DNA of 64,000 nt from Phoronis australis (taxonomy: Eukaryota > Phoronida > Phoronidae). The DNA is taken from NCBI GenBank assembly GCA_002633005.1, contig NMRA01000078.1:505868-569867 (forward strand). The letters run 5' to 3'. The notes beneath the pieces are model-generated. The model ran no database searches, was not told the origin of the DNA, and saw nothing but the letters and a program-made list of their open reading frames with translations. This document shows positions 1-15,200 of the stretch, in pieces; within the stretch, counting starts at the first letter, position 1, and each line of letters opens with the position of its first letter. The position numbers and the translations under genes were made by a program.

Positions 1-212
1 TTGTGTGTAAATTGTACCCATGATTTATACGCGTCTGCAAAAATCACTGTGTGGACTAGATACATCCTACAAGCCCAAAATATTATGTCATAAATTCATT
101 TCGCAAGTTGCCATTGGCTTGTGTTGTTACTTTCCGCTGTATTTTACATTAATTTCAACAATCATTCAGTTTGTGTTCATTACCAGTAAGAGGCTGAATT
201 TTTTGATTCCAG

Positions 213-276
213 GGGGCATTGATAAAGATGACAAACCAAGGATATCCAACCTCCGTGCTGGTGGAATTGCTCAGAG
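213..276 (+). CDS. GRIP1: GRIP exon 1 in window: first half of PDZ1
   Basis: Acceptor at 211-212 and donor gtaaag at 277. It encodes [21 protein letters not shown] and the first two bases of an Arg codon, covering the strands around the carboxylate-binding loop of PDZ1. The exon with the upstream GLGF-type loop is not in the window. Confidence 0.88.
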
Positions 277-3200
277 GTAAAGTCAAAGACTTTTCTCTTA
301 TTGATCTTGACAGGGCTGTATATTTTTCATCTGTCTTGTACTGCAATGTTGCAAGGTATTGTTCCTATAGATCATTGTCAACATGAAAAACATGAAAAAT
401 GTCAAAAAATTTTCTACACATTAAAACCATAGTGTTAAAACTTGCAGGAAACTCGTAAACATTTTCATCAGATAAATAAATGTTTATATTTTGCTCATCA
501 GTCGCTGGTAAAAATTACTAAATGTTTTGTTTTTGTGTGAACAATGTCCTATAAAATTCATGCAATTGCTAAATGTGTGCTCTTTCTTGGGCGACACCCG
601 AATACCTACTGGTGCCTTATATGCTTTTAATGGTTAAATAATTTGATTTACAAGTATATTTTATAAATAAAAGTTTCCATTTGCTCAAAATAAACATTTT
701 CTGATAGAGCTGTTCCATATAACACGGCAATAGAACTCTCATTGTTCCGGAGGTAAGAAAGCATGTGGCCTCGTTTTGGAAAATGGGGACATTTACGGGT
801 GACTCATTGAGGTCAGGAACACGAAGAATTTCACATCAGGCAACCACAATATTTGTCCAATTTCTCAAACCTTTTCACGTCGGACTGCAGCTCGTAGCAC
901 AGCAGTAACACTTTGTTGGCATTGAAAGGACGAATAGAGTAATGCAACCGAGAAAAACTTGTTAAGAATCAGACTACAACAAATAGCATGTGAAACTCCA
1001 ATGGTACGAAAACCAGGCACCAAATGTGCTTTACGGATGTTTACAGCATTTTGGGTAAAAACTACGAGATTCCAGTGTTGCAGTGTAATCTGGGTCAGCT
1101 CTTTTGAATTGTTGAAGTGAAAAATGCAGGGGTGGGGGGTGTCAGTGAGCGAACCAGGCACCAGAGGTCTGCGATGGTGAAGTTTCTATCATAATGCAGG
1201 TTTATGCAGCACTGTAACTTACAAAATATTTTGGTAAATTTGTTCCAAACTGTTGAAAATGATTGGACAGTTAAATTCAACTGGAATTGATGAATTGCAA
1301 GTGCCTAGCTTTACCTGTCGACTGCTGATAACTGCCACCACTCTCTTAGTCAAATGAGGGTGGTTGCTATAACAACAGCCTCATTAGCATCTCATTAGCT
1401 TGAATTACGTTATCAGGTGATTGAATGTATGCATAAAATACTCACTGTCTCTTTTAAGCTTCATTTTTATAGTACTGTGGATTTTCTGTGTATTTTGCAT
1501 CACAAGATGGAGTATTTAATTTCCTTTTATTTGATAATGATTAAAAAGGATTGAAGAGACAATTTCGGACAAAATTTAGGAAATATTTGAATTTGCCAAA
1601 TCCTTGTTTTGACCATTTTTGATTAGTTTTGGATTGTTTGGAATTGAATCTAGATAAGGTTTCAAAAGTTTCCTCTAGATTTTTTCATTCTTGATAGCTT
1701 TTCAGACTTTTCTTTGGACAACGGTTAAATTTTCTGCTGTTATTGTTATTGCTGGGATGCAGGGCTTTGGGTATTTCTTTGTACCTTGGTTCGTTTTGAT
1801 GTACAATGTACGAGACGTTATCATGTTGAATTTGAATTTAGATGTCTTGTTTACCAAACTCATGTCCAAATACTTGAACATGGAATACAATGCCAATTTG
1901 CATTCAGTTTTGAGTTTTTGATTTTTGATTTCATTAATTGTAGTACTTAGTGAAGATATATTCCCACCTTAGTTTATAATTTTTACAGTTTGTTCATGAA
2001 ACCTGGATCAGATTAAAGGATATTTTGTCCACTGACCCGGATATAGCGACCCTCGTAGGAAATATAAAACACTACTCTTACATCATTCGTAGAAACAGAA
2101 TCAAAATATGCTGCTCAAAACAAAATACTTGTTGACATTTTCTCCTTTATGAGTCCTGCAGTTGTTTACCAATGCGAGTGGACCACTTGTACATTTAGCG
2201 CACACTTTTTACTCGAGCTTGTTGTCAGGTGTCTCAACTTCTCAAGTCATAGGTTTTTGGTGTTTGACATTGGTAATGATCCTTTACAAGGATACTAAAC
2301 CCAGTTTTGTGATTTTAACGAACCTTCCGATCTGCCACGTGCTAAAGCTAAAGCAGCATACAATTAAAAACTCATTCTCTCTGCGACACAGATTTGATAT
2401 TAGGGTTCTTGGTGGTTGGTCTTTCCTTACAGTTGTCGCATAACTCGACTATGAAGCGTAGGTCACACTTGCTTGCTTAATAGACTGAAAAGCAATTTAA
2501 TTTTAAATTTTGCTCCAAACCTTTGCAGGTTGTCAAGGGTTACTGAGCTTTATCTGGATGGGAACGTCATTTTTAATATAAGTTCATAGGTCAAAACAGG
2601 TTTGGTAATCGTTTTAAGTGTTCAATGCCTTGTCCGTCTCTTTCCAGGAGCGACTGTCTACAAGTGGGTGATTACATAGCTTCTGTGAACGGAATACGAA
2701 CGGTCAATTTGAGACACGAGGAGATTATTAACTTACTGAAGAATTGTGGGGATCGCATCGTGCTGGAAGTTATCTACCAACTTCCTGAGCCATGTAAGTA
2801 CAACTGGGTCTAATTGTCCCTTAAGGAATATAACTCTGACTGATCAGTGAGCCGGGGCTTCTTCAAAGCATTGTTGGTGACATTCTTGGTCATCAGTTAT
2901 CTTAATGAAATTTTGAAAGAGAAAATTTCTTTTGTGAGGCTTCTTAGAGGCTTCGTAGGGTAGTCCTGTATAAATAAAGTTCTAATATTTTAACAGCCAT
3001 TTTCACGTCTTTGCTGTTGTTATTAGCAGGTTATTAATTATCTTGACAGTTTAGTGATTGTGTTACCATTCATTTGTCAAGTGCATGATGTCATCTTGGT
3101 CTTATACACGTCATGCTAATCAATCAATATCATGATCCCTGAATATTCATAAATTGCTTGTATCATGCACTGTCAGAGTGTTTAAATAGCTTCGTCAGGG

Positions 3201-6200
3201 CCCTGAGGCGCCTGTCTGCGGGGGTGATTTTTTGTCATAAGGGGAGGACCTGGTGCATATTCCAGGACCGACTTGATACTTGGGAAAAATGGTTCCCCAA
3301 AATTATTCCAAATAATAAGAAAATTCACTTCTTATCAAGACATCTTTCATTTAATGTCCTGTGGAATTGCAAAATTTTTCCAAACCCTCCACTGCAATGG
3401 GTGTACTTAATAAGTTAATACCTAAAGATACAGAAGTGTAAAAGATAGTATCCCTGACTCATCTGTATAGTGGTCCAGGAATATAGTGTGACTGCTATTA
3501 TAATAACGGGATCGAGGATCTGAGCTAACTCTGTGTAACAACAAGACATATGTCTTCTATTGATACTAATGCGGCACAACAAGCAAGGTGAAAATAAACT
3601 TGGCCATGTTTTTGTCTTGAATACATGCCGAGGTTTTTGTTTGATTGGAGCAACTTGTAGCCGCTGATTTTACACCATTGGTCCGTGGACCAAGTGGCAT
3701 TCATTGATTTCTTGTTGTATAATTATTTGATTATGTTAAACATTGGTGACATAACCTTGCAAGTCCTGTGTGTGGCTTGAACTGATCGTGGCAGCATTTC
3801 AATACTATTGGGCACCGTTATATTAATTTCTTTATGACCCGATACTGGTACTTGGTACCAAATCAATGTGATCCCAATTTTAGGGAATTTTTGAATGTAG
3901 GAATGCTCCCACTGTCTTTCAAAATATACTCTCAGTGGTTAAATGGATAAATTACATATAAATAAACACTAAACAGTGCTCTGTGAACGTGGGATATAGT
4001 AAGTCTGTGGGTGCCCCACCATCCACTCAAAGGAATCCAACACTCAAGCGTCATCCAAAGCTGAAAAAAGTTAGTTCTAGCATTACTTCACCGCCAAGAG
4101 TCACATTGCACCACAAACTTTCCCCGAATTCCAAGACAGAACATTAGAACATCTCTGTGACATACTCGTCCAACCATCTGAAGTCCAAAAAACTACGAGA
4201 AAACAAATTCGATGAATATAAAAACAACGGTACCAATCTCATAACCAATAAAGTGATTAGGATAATAGCAAGAGAGCTTACAGTTCCTCTGACAACTTTA
4301 TACAACAAAATACTACAATCTGGAAAATTTTGTTTGGACTGGAAACTTGGTGTTATGATACCAATACACAAAAAGAACTTCAAAACAGACATTGCCAACT
4401 ATCACCCCATAACTACTTAACACCTTAATCCAAAATTTTAGAAAAAATTATTTCTCAACACCTTTGACCACCTCTCTTTACAGAACCTCATATATTGTCG
4501 CCAAATTGGATTCAGGTCTGGTAACAGCACTGTGTCCTAACTTACAGGAATTGTACATGAAATCCAACTCCAGTTTGAGCAAGGTTACAACGTGAGATCC
4601 GTATTCTTAGACATTGTGTCAGCTTTTGATGTCGTTCCCTATGATCTGCTTCTACATAAATTACAATGCTACGGTTTCTCAGACACTCTCCTCTTACTTT
4701 TAAAATATCTGTAATGTTGAACTTACATAGTCGGAATTGAGGGTGTTTTATCACCCTCATCAACACCAGGTTTCATAAATGCTGGAGTAATACTGTACAT
4801 CAATGATCTTCCTGACACAATAAACTCTAAAACATTCTTATATGCTGATGACACTGCAATTTTCTAGCCATTCTTAAAAGAGCATACCCATGACTTTTTA
4901 CAAATTGCAAACTGACCTAAACAAACTCTATGACTGGTCTGGCAAATGGAATATGAAATTTAAACCTGAAAAAAGTTTTGATCTTATATTTTCTATTAGT
5001 CTAATACTCATTTCCCAACAAATCCAATGCTAGAATTATCACTCAATGGGGAAGTTATTCCCAATAAGTTCACACACAAACACCTTGGCTTTCTACTAGA
5101 CCATAAGCTTACACTCCTCACCGTCATGAACTCGTTAATAAAGTACAAAAATTAATCAGTCCAATTAGAATTGTCTCTCGTCATCTCAACTCCATGCATC
5201 TTAAAACTCTGTTCAAGTCTTGTGTACTTCCAGATCTAGATTACTGTGACATAATCTACCAATCGGTAAACGCTGGCATACTTCTTCAATTAGAAAGACT
5301 ACAACACCAAGCAGCTTTAGCCATAACAGGAGCATACAAAGGATCCAACAAAATCAAGGTTCTAAATAGCAAACTAGCAACCCATCGTAAACTCCACCTG
5401 TCCATGTATACATTCAAAGCCTTAACCAAAATAAACAATTATTCAAACAAAATCCTCTTTGACTCCTAAAAAAGACTTAACACAAGATTTGGACTGCGGC
5501 AAGGTATACACTATTCCATCTTCCCTCAGTCAAGCCTTCAGGAGATCTACGATATTAACTTGCATTGACAACTGGAATTCCTTACCATCCAAAATAAAAG
5601 AAAGCACTTCAATCGTCACTCTCAAATATAACTTTAAACTGCGTACCACTACTCAAGACTTGCCTGTCACATTGACATCATTCCAACTTCCTCGCAACAG
5701 TGAAATACAGATCAAGATGTGACCTATTCCTAAACAACGACAAATTTAGACATAATTTTAATAATATTTCACCTCTGTGTTCCTGTGGAGACACTCAAGA
5801 CAGATGCTCGTGTTTTCTTTGCTTGTGAGGTATTCAGAGAGCAGAGGGTACAGCTTTTTTAGACCCTCGAACAATACCCCCAATGTTTAGAAAAAATATT
5901 CTGATATTCTGCAAATGTACACCAAATTTTTTTTTTCTAATGTCAAGAACTCAACCCAAATGAAAATAATGTTTTGTTCGAAGTAGTGTCGAAATTTCAT
6001 TATAATATTAAATCTCTTTGTGTGATTGGATAGAATCGTATACACGTATATGAAAATGATCTGTTTACATTGAATTCGTAATCATATGTCATTGTAATCT
6101 TAACATCAGTTTTTTAATTTACGCAGTATGTATTTGTGTATAGTAATTGAAAAAGATTTCTTTGTACTTATTTAACCCAGATATAATGTCTCTTGGTGCT

Positions 6201-9200
6201 TTCTGGACTATGTATATTCATTGTATTGAAGATTTCGTAATGAACATTATTTAAAAAAATAAAAGTCTAGGGGGCCCTATTTCTCTTTTCCCAGTTTTCA
6301 CCAGACTGGAGGCTATTAGGGACCCCGACTAGTATTTTGTGTAAGGACCTAGTAAGTTGTAGTTCATTTATTATGTTAATTTAATTTTGCTGCCACTTAA
6401 CACCTTCAGTGAGTCAACAGCCGTACACAGTGGACTGTAAGAAAGTGTACATCCATCTTGAGAAGGATGAACATAGCTTTGGCTTCACGCTGCGTGGCGG
6501 CACGTGCTCTGACAGAATCAAATCTCGACCAATCACAGTCACTCAGGTGCGAGCTGGAAGTTCTGCAGACAGGTAAGTTGATATGCTGTCTAAATTTGAT
6601 GTTTAGAGCAATTCTTATTATGCACAATATGTCAAAAACATTCATTTTTTATTTTTCAAAGACTGATTACCTTGATGTTAATATTTGAAACTTTTGCCAA
6701 ATGTTGTTTTGTAGCACATATAAACTGTAATTTTAACCTATTTCACACAAAAATTATTGCCAAAATTTGTACACTTTTCAAAGTTAAAATTGATTCAATT
6801 AATGACCTCTACGTGTTTATACAAACCAAACAACTGTAGACTATTAGATTATTTTTAATATTTTTGTTGCAAAATTTGGTAAAATAAAATTTCAGTTGTC
6901 CACCATATGTGCTCAATGGCTGAAAAGTTGATGGCCAATTGCTTCTAAATGGACACAATAGTTTTGGGCTGAAAATTACATTTTTGGGATAATTTTGTTG
7001 TTGGGTAAAATAGACTTCGTAAAACTGTTACCTTTGACTAGAGCTATGTGTTTTGTGATTTTATTAGAAACCACTTATTGTTGACATTGGACTCTAGTCG
7101 TTCAATAGAATTAACTGAAACCGAGGCCGGTGACCTTATTAATGTTTAAAATGTGACTTGTAATTTAAATATCCAGCTAATGGTATGTGCTTCACTGGAT
7201 TTTAACTCTTCTAGCAAAGTGTTGGACTGTAACCGGTATAGTCATGGGTTTTATAATCATAATTTCCACCGTAATGATACTGGCATATTGATGTTACTTT
7301 TCAGATGAGAGTATGAAGCCGAGATCTGAGTTCATTCCAGTTGTTACTGTTTTATTGTTTTATGGTGCTTTTTGTTTTTACTACTTTGCTGTTCTGTTCT
7401 GTGCAAATCTCATAGTTTATGAAAAGTTATGCGAGGGTTTATTTTTTGTTTTAACCTTACAAATCATTGCTGGCACTGAGTAGTTTTACCATTTTGAAAT
7501 TTTCCAAACCTTTCATTACGTTCTTTTTAGGGGCAATTCACCGCTATTTAGTTGTCAAAATTGAATTCTCAACCAAAGTGATTTGGAGTTACATTACAAT
7601 ACATACTACATTCATCTGATCTTGAATCGTTATCCTTTGTGCAGGCAACTTAAATCGCAGGTGCCATGTTCAAATTTGCAATATCGAGGTTGGCTGATAC
7701 CAATTAACTCTTTAAAATGTTTTCTTGAGTTGTTGATAGTTTTCAGTGTTGTTGCTGGTAACAGAAATGACAGTAAAAATATGAAAGCGATTTTAGGAAC
7801 ATCAAAATACTAATTTCTTTTTTTATTTTATCCAGCTAAACAGGGTGAAATGCAGTTTCAAACATATTTATGATTGTGTTCCTTTAATTCAACTGGAATT
7901 TGCTCACTTGAGTTAGTGACATTGCATTCTCTCATGGACTTCAGCTTGGTTAGTGGCGTTACTGTCATTCTGGCCAATAGCTGGTGCTTTAGCTAGACAA
8001 TGCGGCACCGAGGTCAGGACACACACATACGTGACAGTTGGAACTTTAATGCACCCTGTTTATTCTGAGAGAGATGCTTGATGCGCTCTTGTAGTGCTTC
8101 ATTGAAACCTCTTTTGAAGCAATCTTCCTCACAGTCTGAGATAGTGACATCATCAGTATCAAAGTCATGTCCAGTGGAACATAAGTGGCTAAAAATAGCC
8201 AACTAGGCGACAATGTTGTGACATACGCATTTTTAAAATTGCTTTGTTTCATCTGCATAGTTGTATGCACACTGAGGGGGGTCCTTGCACTGAACTCCAT
8301 AGACTACGTATAATTTATTATACTTAGGAGCCTTGTCCTTGACATTAACCTGTTTATTCCAGTATTCCAGTATTTGGCTTATGTTTTGTAGTTTTTTTAA
8401 TATTATTTTGTTACCTCAACTGGATGTCTCAAACTTTTATACTTTAAGTCTTGTATTCCTTTGCTACCAGAGAAGGTCGTCTGAAGCCTGGTGACCGGCT
8501 ATTAGCCATCAATGATGTGAGTGTGGCCACCGCTACCCTTATGGATGCGCTGACTGTACTGTACCAGTGTGAACAGGAAGTGTCCCTCTACATAGAGTAC
8601 GATGTCTCCGTAATGGGTGAGCGATCATAGTTTTGTACTCTGTGACAGCAGTCATCCTATGTTTAAAGGTTAAACATTTCGTAAATTATGATATGAGAAG
8701 TCACGTACATGATAGACAAACCTGCGCAGATTTACTCGAAAGCTCTGTAGTAATGCATTCTATAAACAAACAAATTGAATGTAGAAGATTCGCGGGCCAT
8801 CTGACATCTTGAACAGACAATTTCAATTTAGTTATGTATGGCTATGACAGATGCATCAACAGTCGCTAGGTTGTGGCTATTTCCCTTTTTGAGTTACTCG
8901 AAGACCCTTTGATAGCCAAAAAGGGACTCTTGCATTCATCAACACGGCATGTATCTTTAGCTTAGTTTGTGTTTGATGGCAGTGATGTATTATATATTAG
9001 TGTACTGAGGTGACGACAAAAGTGGGGTGTTTGATCCCACTGCTTACTTGTTTATATAGCACAGGAAAGTGTGGGTTTATACCAAGAACTCAAAAAATAC
9101 TATTTTGGGTAACATGATATTCCTATAAAATAGTAAAACTACACACTGTCTGTAGCACACCCTTGAGAAAGAGCACATCGCTCAATACGTGGGGATATTT

Positions 9201-12200
9201 TAATATATTTTAGTACTGACGCTCGTCATTTTAGTTTTACTAGTTTTACTATTTAATATTTTATTCGTCGGTAACTGCACGGCATTGCAACATCTATTTG
9301 ATTATGATATTCCTAGTGTCAAGTGACATACTAAACATTCAGAGCTGTTTTGAGGAAATAAGCTGCTGAAAGACTGGCATACATGCGAAAGATAATACTT
9401 ACTGCTTTGCATTTTGAACAAAAGCATACAGTTGCAAGAGTTAATTTTGTCATAAGTTCGTTTTTCTGTGAGGATACATTATCCCTTGGTAGTGGTATTC
9501 AACTGCATTTACTTGACTGTTGTTTGCACTTAATGCGTCTGCACTGGTTCAAGTGTGAAACAAATGAAATCGTTGTCGACATCTGCGGCCACTGCAGTAT
9601 TTAAATTCCATGCTAACTTACCACTTTATTGTGGAATTGCATTCTGTGCAAACCGTTGTATGACGTGGGCTTTGTTAACACTAGGATGTAGATATTGTTG
9701 ACTGTTTTGTTTCAGAGGCTGTGCAGCATGCGTCAGGCCCCCTTTTGGTGGAGATAGACAACACTCCTGGAAGTAGCCTTGGTATACAACTGTCTAATAG
9801 TGTTAAGAATGATGAGAGGGTTATATGTATCGACAGTGTTACTGACGCTAGTATCGCTGACAGGTATGTCTGACTCCATCTGAACAAAGACGATTTTGAA
9901 CAAGTAAGATAGAAACCACTTTGAACAAACAACAGAGACCAAAAATAAGAAGTGTTACCTATTGGCAGCCTGATATGTATGTGAACCTAGCTTTCGAGCC
10001 TACCCTCTACCCTTTGTCTGGGTACTTGCGGGGATTTCTGTGTCCCAATGCCACCTGAGATTGACGCTTGGTGGCTGTCAAACACCACCTGGTGGCTGTC
10101 AACCACAAAGCACTGCCCACAGGTGTCTAAGTTGCTCTAAAATCCCTGCCAGTACCCTGATGATGGGCCCAGGACTGGACTTGAAGGCTAGTTTCTCAAA
10201 AATAGCCATGCCGTCGATTGGTAACAAATAAAAATCCTTATTTCTATACTTTGTCTAGTATGTAACAATGCCAGCTGTGAACATTCATTTCACTAACATA
10301 GAGACCATTTTGAACAATTTAAATAGAGGCCATTTTGGACACATAATTATTACTTAAAATGCTAGAATTTAATTCTATTTGATAAGTTTCTGAATACCGT
10401 GAAGCAGGGGCCTTGTATATGTTTTTTTTCTACTATGGGCCATAAAAGGAAGTGAGCCTCTAAGTATAATGACATAATGTTTTTCTAGGAAATGTCATTT
10501 TATGCTGTAATAAGCAGTTATAACTTTTGTCACTTGCTTCATCAGTATATGGGCCGCTGGTCATGTTAAGAACCAAGCAACATTTGCAAAGGTGAGAATT
10601 AAATACAAGCAGCAGTGTGCAAGATGGAGATTGGATCCTGAAGCCTAGAAGTGATAGTGAACACTGTCTGCTCAATTTTCATTGGATAGAGGCTTCCACT
10701 TCAATGGGAAAAGGATTAGAAAACACTTTGATTTTTGCCTCAAAGATCTGGATAGCGACATTGTTTTTCGCAATCAATTTTTTTGTGTTATTTGTGAAAA
10801 ATATTAGCTTAAGCTGTATGACTGCCTTTATTAAAACTATGCCAGTTGTCACAAGCTGCTCGTGGCCCTCGGGTCATAGTATAAAAACTTTTAGAGAGAA
10901 GTCACACTCCTTGACGGAAGTGATAAGTGTACCCCCTCTAGGAATACCGTTCTTGAGGCTGATGCTAGTTCATTTACTGTGTGCCTGTTATTTGTGACTG
11001 ACCAAGTGTGAACGTTGTGGGGGGATCATGGTTGCATTACGTTGAGCAAGTTTCTTGTGTGGAAGGTGAGACCACACAAGTCTTCTCAAGATAATACAAT
11101 GCATAACAAACAAAGCATGCGATCATGTTAACTTTACTCGCAAGTGTGTTGTGTCTGAGGAACCTGCCTTCGTTAGTGTCTCATACTTTGACTGAGCGCA
11201 GTCCATTAACTGACTTGTGTATGTTTTCCTAACTTATCAGGTGTGGGGCCATCCATGTGGGGGATCAGCTGGTGTCTATCAATGGAACCTCCCTGGAGTA
11301 CATGTCTGTGGCTGAGGCCAGCCAACTACTCAAGACGTGTCCACACGAACAGATTCAGTTAGAGATAATTCCCCATGTGGAGACGAATGAGCACACTGGA
11401 TTAAGTGCAGGGGCAGGGTAAACAAAGTTCCTTCTTAAAATTATAAAAGTTTGAATTACACAAATTGCAATTTGAGTCTCTGTCTCACCATTTGATATTG
11501 AATTGCAGAATTGTTGTATGAAGTGAATGAACACACTAAAGTTAGTCACATTTTAAAGTTGCATCATTTTGTTGTGTGGAGTTCAAAGTGTGTGTGCTGT
11601 ATGTACGTCCAGCTAATGCCCAGGGCATTTTGAGGGATTTTGAAAGTTTTGTTATTTTTTCTTTATTCTTTATTTGGCAATCCTATTTGATGTAGAATGA
11701 ACAGGTCCTCACTTTGGTGTGCAAAACAATAATTCTATCACCATTCACTCCACACTTTAACATGCTCTTATTATTTCCAGTGCTGGTGAATATGCTGTAC
11801 TGTATCCAGGTTACCATGGTGACAAGTATTTGCAGCCATCCTTGTCCTCGTCCCTGTCCCCTACTTTACCCAGGGGCACAGTAGCCAGGGGCACCATGCC
11901 CTCAAGACTGAAAGAATACTCAGCTGGTAGGAATGGTGAGCTGTCATGCCGTGCTCTAACTCTGGCACACATTGGTTGGGTTGTGAACAATGCAGACTGG
12001 AACGCAAACATGTTTTTTATGACTAATTCCTTGGTCACATATCTGGTGATGTCACCGCGTACTGAATTCTGTACTAATGCCGAGCAAGATTTTTTATGCG
12101 GGAATAGGTGATATTTGATGGCAACACGTACTCTGTCGGTAATCTACCAATTATCACCCAGCTGTCGGCCGATATGACCGTTGCTGTGCCGCAGACCCAT

Positions 12201-15200
12201 CACATCGGTATTGGAACCTTTATGTAGCCTAGGAATGACTTCTTTTGTTTGTGGTCTGAGTACCAGAGATAACTGTGCATTGCGTGCACTCTGCACTGTG
12301 CAGCCACCCAAAAGGTTGGCTTGGCCTTAAGCATACCATGGCCCAATTAGGGTTGTGCTCAATGAACAACAGATGGCGCCATGTCACTGTGATGGAGGTC
12401 TTTGAATGTGTATGTAGCTTAGGTTGATACAGTGTATATTAAGCATTTAGGTACTTGGAATCAGTATCGCTATTTGTATTAATTTTAAAGACTGTGCTTA
12501 TAATAAACATGTTGTTGTTTTTTGCAGTTTAAATTTTCCTTAAGTAAAAAGAGGAATTTTCATAAATTTGAGGTGATACAAGTCATTCTATTGAGCTGTG
12601 ATATGAATACTTATGATCAAGTGTTTATGCATTCGATCACCAGGTGGCAACCTCCGAACAAACGACACTCACATGGTTCCTGCTGGAGGCCTAGGATCCA
12701 CTAACACACTGCCTCGTTATGGTGGCACACTGTCCAGGACACTGCTGCGGAATCGTCGGCCCTCCAACAGTAAGTGACAAGATATTTCATTGGCTACAGA
12801 GTTGTTAGTTGGTAAACCAACCCTTAAATAGGGTTGGAAGTCCACACAGTGAAAGTGTAGAATCATGTGCCAGACACACATTTATGATAAAATATAAAGC
12901 AGCAATATAACCGAATGGGAATCAAGCCCTTCCAAAGAACTTCTTCACTTAAAGATTCGAATTTTTACTTGTTGCTTGTCACTCCGCCACTTGCATTTTT
13001 TAAACCAGTGCTGAACTCATAAACTAAAGCATTCGGGTCACTAAATGATGTCATTAGGTCAAAAACTAAGGATAGAAGATGGCAGACGATTTGATTTGTT
13101 GTTTTCAAATTCAAAGGAAGGTAAAAAGAGGCAAAATATAACTGATAAGAACTTTTGCGGTTTTCTAAATACGTCAAGGGAATTTAATTTGGTTAATATT
13201 AACACACCGAACTAGAATTTTTTCCTCTCATTCTTTTGGTATATATCCATTTTACCATGTGGTGAGAAGCCTTCAGGTTTGTTTAAGGGCTGAGTATTGG
13301 CCAAGTTGTTGTATACTTCCTGTGCTAGTCTTGAGATTTTGTTAATCATAATCTTCATCATCATGGATACTTTCTGGTCTGTCCATACTTCTGAGTCCTG
13401 ACCCTTAATTCTTAATAAGGCAAAGTGCACTTCGTTATTGAATCTTCAGGTATTTTAAGCCCCTCTCCAATTAAATTGCTCCTCCTCACTGAAAGTTTAT
13501 TCTCATATTGTACAGGCTCCCTCGCCTCTGCTGTCACAACTTGCCACCAGATGGCAGGTCAACCTGAGAGAACATCTGTTGTTCTCTTTTCTAACTTCAA
13601 AGGGTTTGGCTTCACTGTGCAGACAGCGCCATTTTGCTCGGACTTCCCCATCATCAGCCAGGTGGAGCCAGGGGGCAGTGCAGACAGGTATGGCTTACCC
13701 ATTGGTGCATGTAACCCACAATGCAGTATCCCTTATCTCTTTGAAAAAAGTATTAGCCAAAAATTTTGCACCGACTATTGTTCAGTGAAAGCAAAAGTAT
13801 TGCAGAACAAACGCTGCATAAAATTCTGAATTATGCTTTAAAATGACAAAGTGCACCTTTAGCTGTGAAATGTTCCTCAGATATTATATAATAATGTCAT
13901 TTATTGTTCAACAAATTTTTGGAATAGGGCTACACAGCTACATTTGAATCTCACTGTATTTACCCACAATACCACTCTACCGTCAACATCCTACAGGCAT
14001 ACTTTCTGCCTCATTTTCATGCTGGAGTTTCACATGTTATTTGTTGTAATTGTCTGTTTCTTTACGGGGTTAGTATTTCTCAGTTGCGTTACTCTATTCA
14101 TCCTACGAATATACTGCTGTGCTGTGGGCTGTAACTCCGAGGTGAAAAAGTTAATAAACTGGACAAATACCCGTGGATGCTTGATCTGAAATTCTTTGAG
14201 AGTCACAAAAATGTAATTGATTTCCGAAACAAGGTCATTTACTTTTTAATCTCCAGGAAAAAGGAGAATTCTATTGCCGTGTAATCCAGGACTGCCCCGT
14301 TATAAAGATGTGCCAAGCCAAAATGGTGCCAGTCTGTTTGTCAGCTTCTCTGTCATTTTCTTAATGTCAGTGTCTGACATGATATATTATTCTTGTCCGT
14401 CTGAGAGCAAAGATTGCTATTGTTCTCTCCCAAGAAAAAATGGCATGACTTTGTTTCTGGACTTTTTAGAATTGTTCTATATGTTCTGTAAAATTGTAGT
14501 GACTGGTATATCAGGTCGAAAATAACAAGTTAAAAAAAGAATGAAGAGGTAATTTATCCAATCTTAACACCTGAGAGCTCCACTTCAACCACGGAATAGA
14601 TTACTGTTGACAGTAGTAAATGAGAAGTGTTAATTTGCCTTATTTCCCATCTCAATTTTTTATGAGGATCCCAAAATTAATTCAAAACATTTTACATCAT
14701 TGGTACCTCGATGTAGAGCCCAAGATGGGTTCGAAAGCGAGGCTCTCGAGAAGTACTAGGCCGTTGAAAGTTAATGATAATTATTTCAATGCAGTGTACA
14801 GGCACCAGCTATGAACATTCATTCCACGATTCTATACCACCATCGTGTGAAGCGGAATTTCCGGAGGAATGGTGCTCACTTTATCTTTAAATTGTAAATA
14901 ATGTTTACTGAAATATTTCCAGGAGTGGTGTAATTCAAGAAGGTGATCGTCTGATATCCATTAATGGTTGCAACATTGAAGGCAAGTGTGTGGCTGACAT
15001 TCACCACATGTTGACGGTGTCTGGGATCAAGGTCATCCTTGAGATAGAGTTTGATGTTGCTGGTAAGAGCGCCATCTTTGGGTTGAAAATATATGAGGCC
15101 AGTTTTGCTTCAGAATGGATCCCTTGTTGAGTGTAAATTTTTTCGGGATTTGTTTGATCCTTTTTTTGTGAAATAAGTAAGGCCAAATTTGACCAATGGT

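Noticed and set aside
10617-10997. 126-codon + strand open frame in GRIP intron 5
   Set aside because: No domain, low-complexity hydrophobic run, inside an intron; chance open frame.
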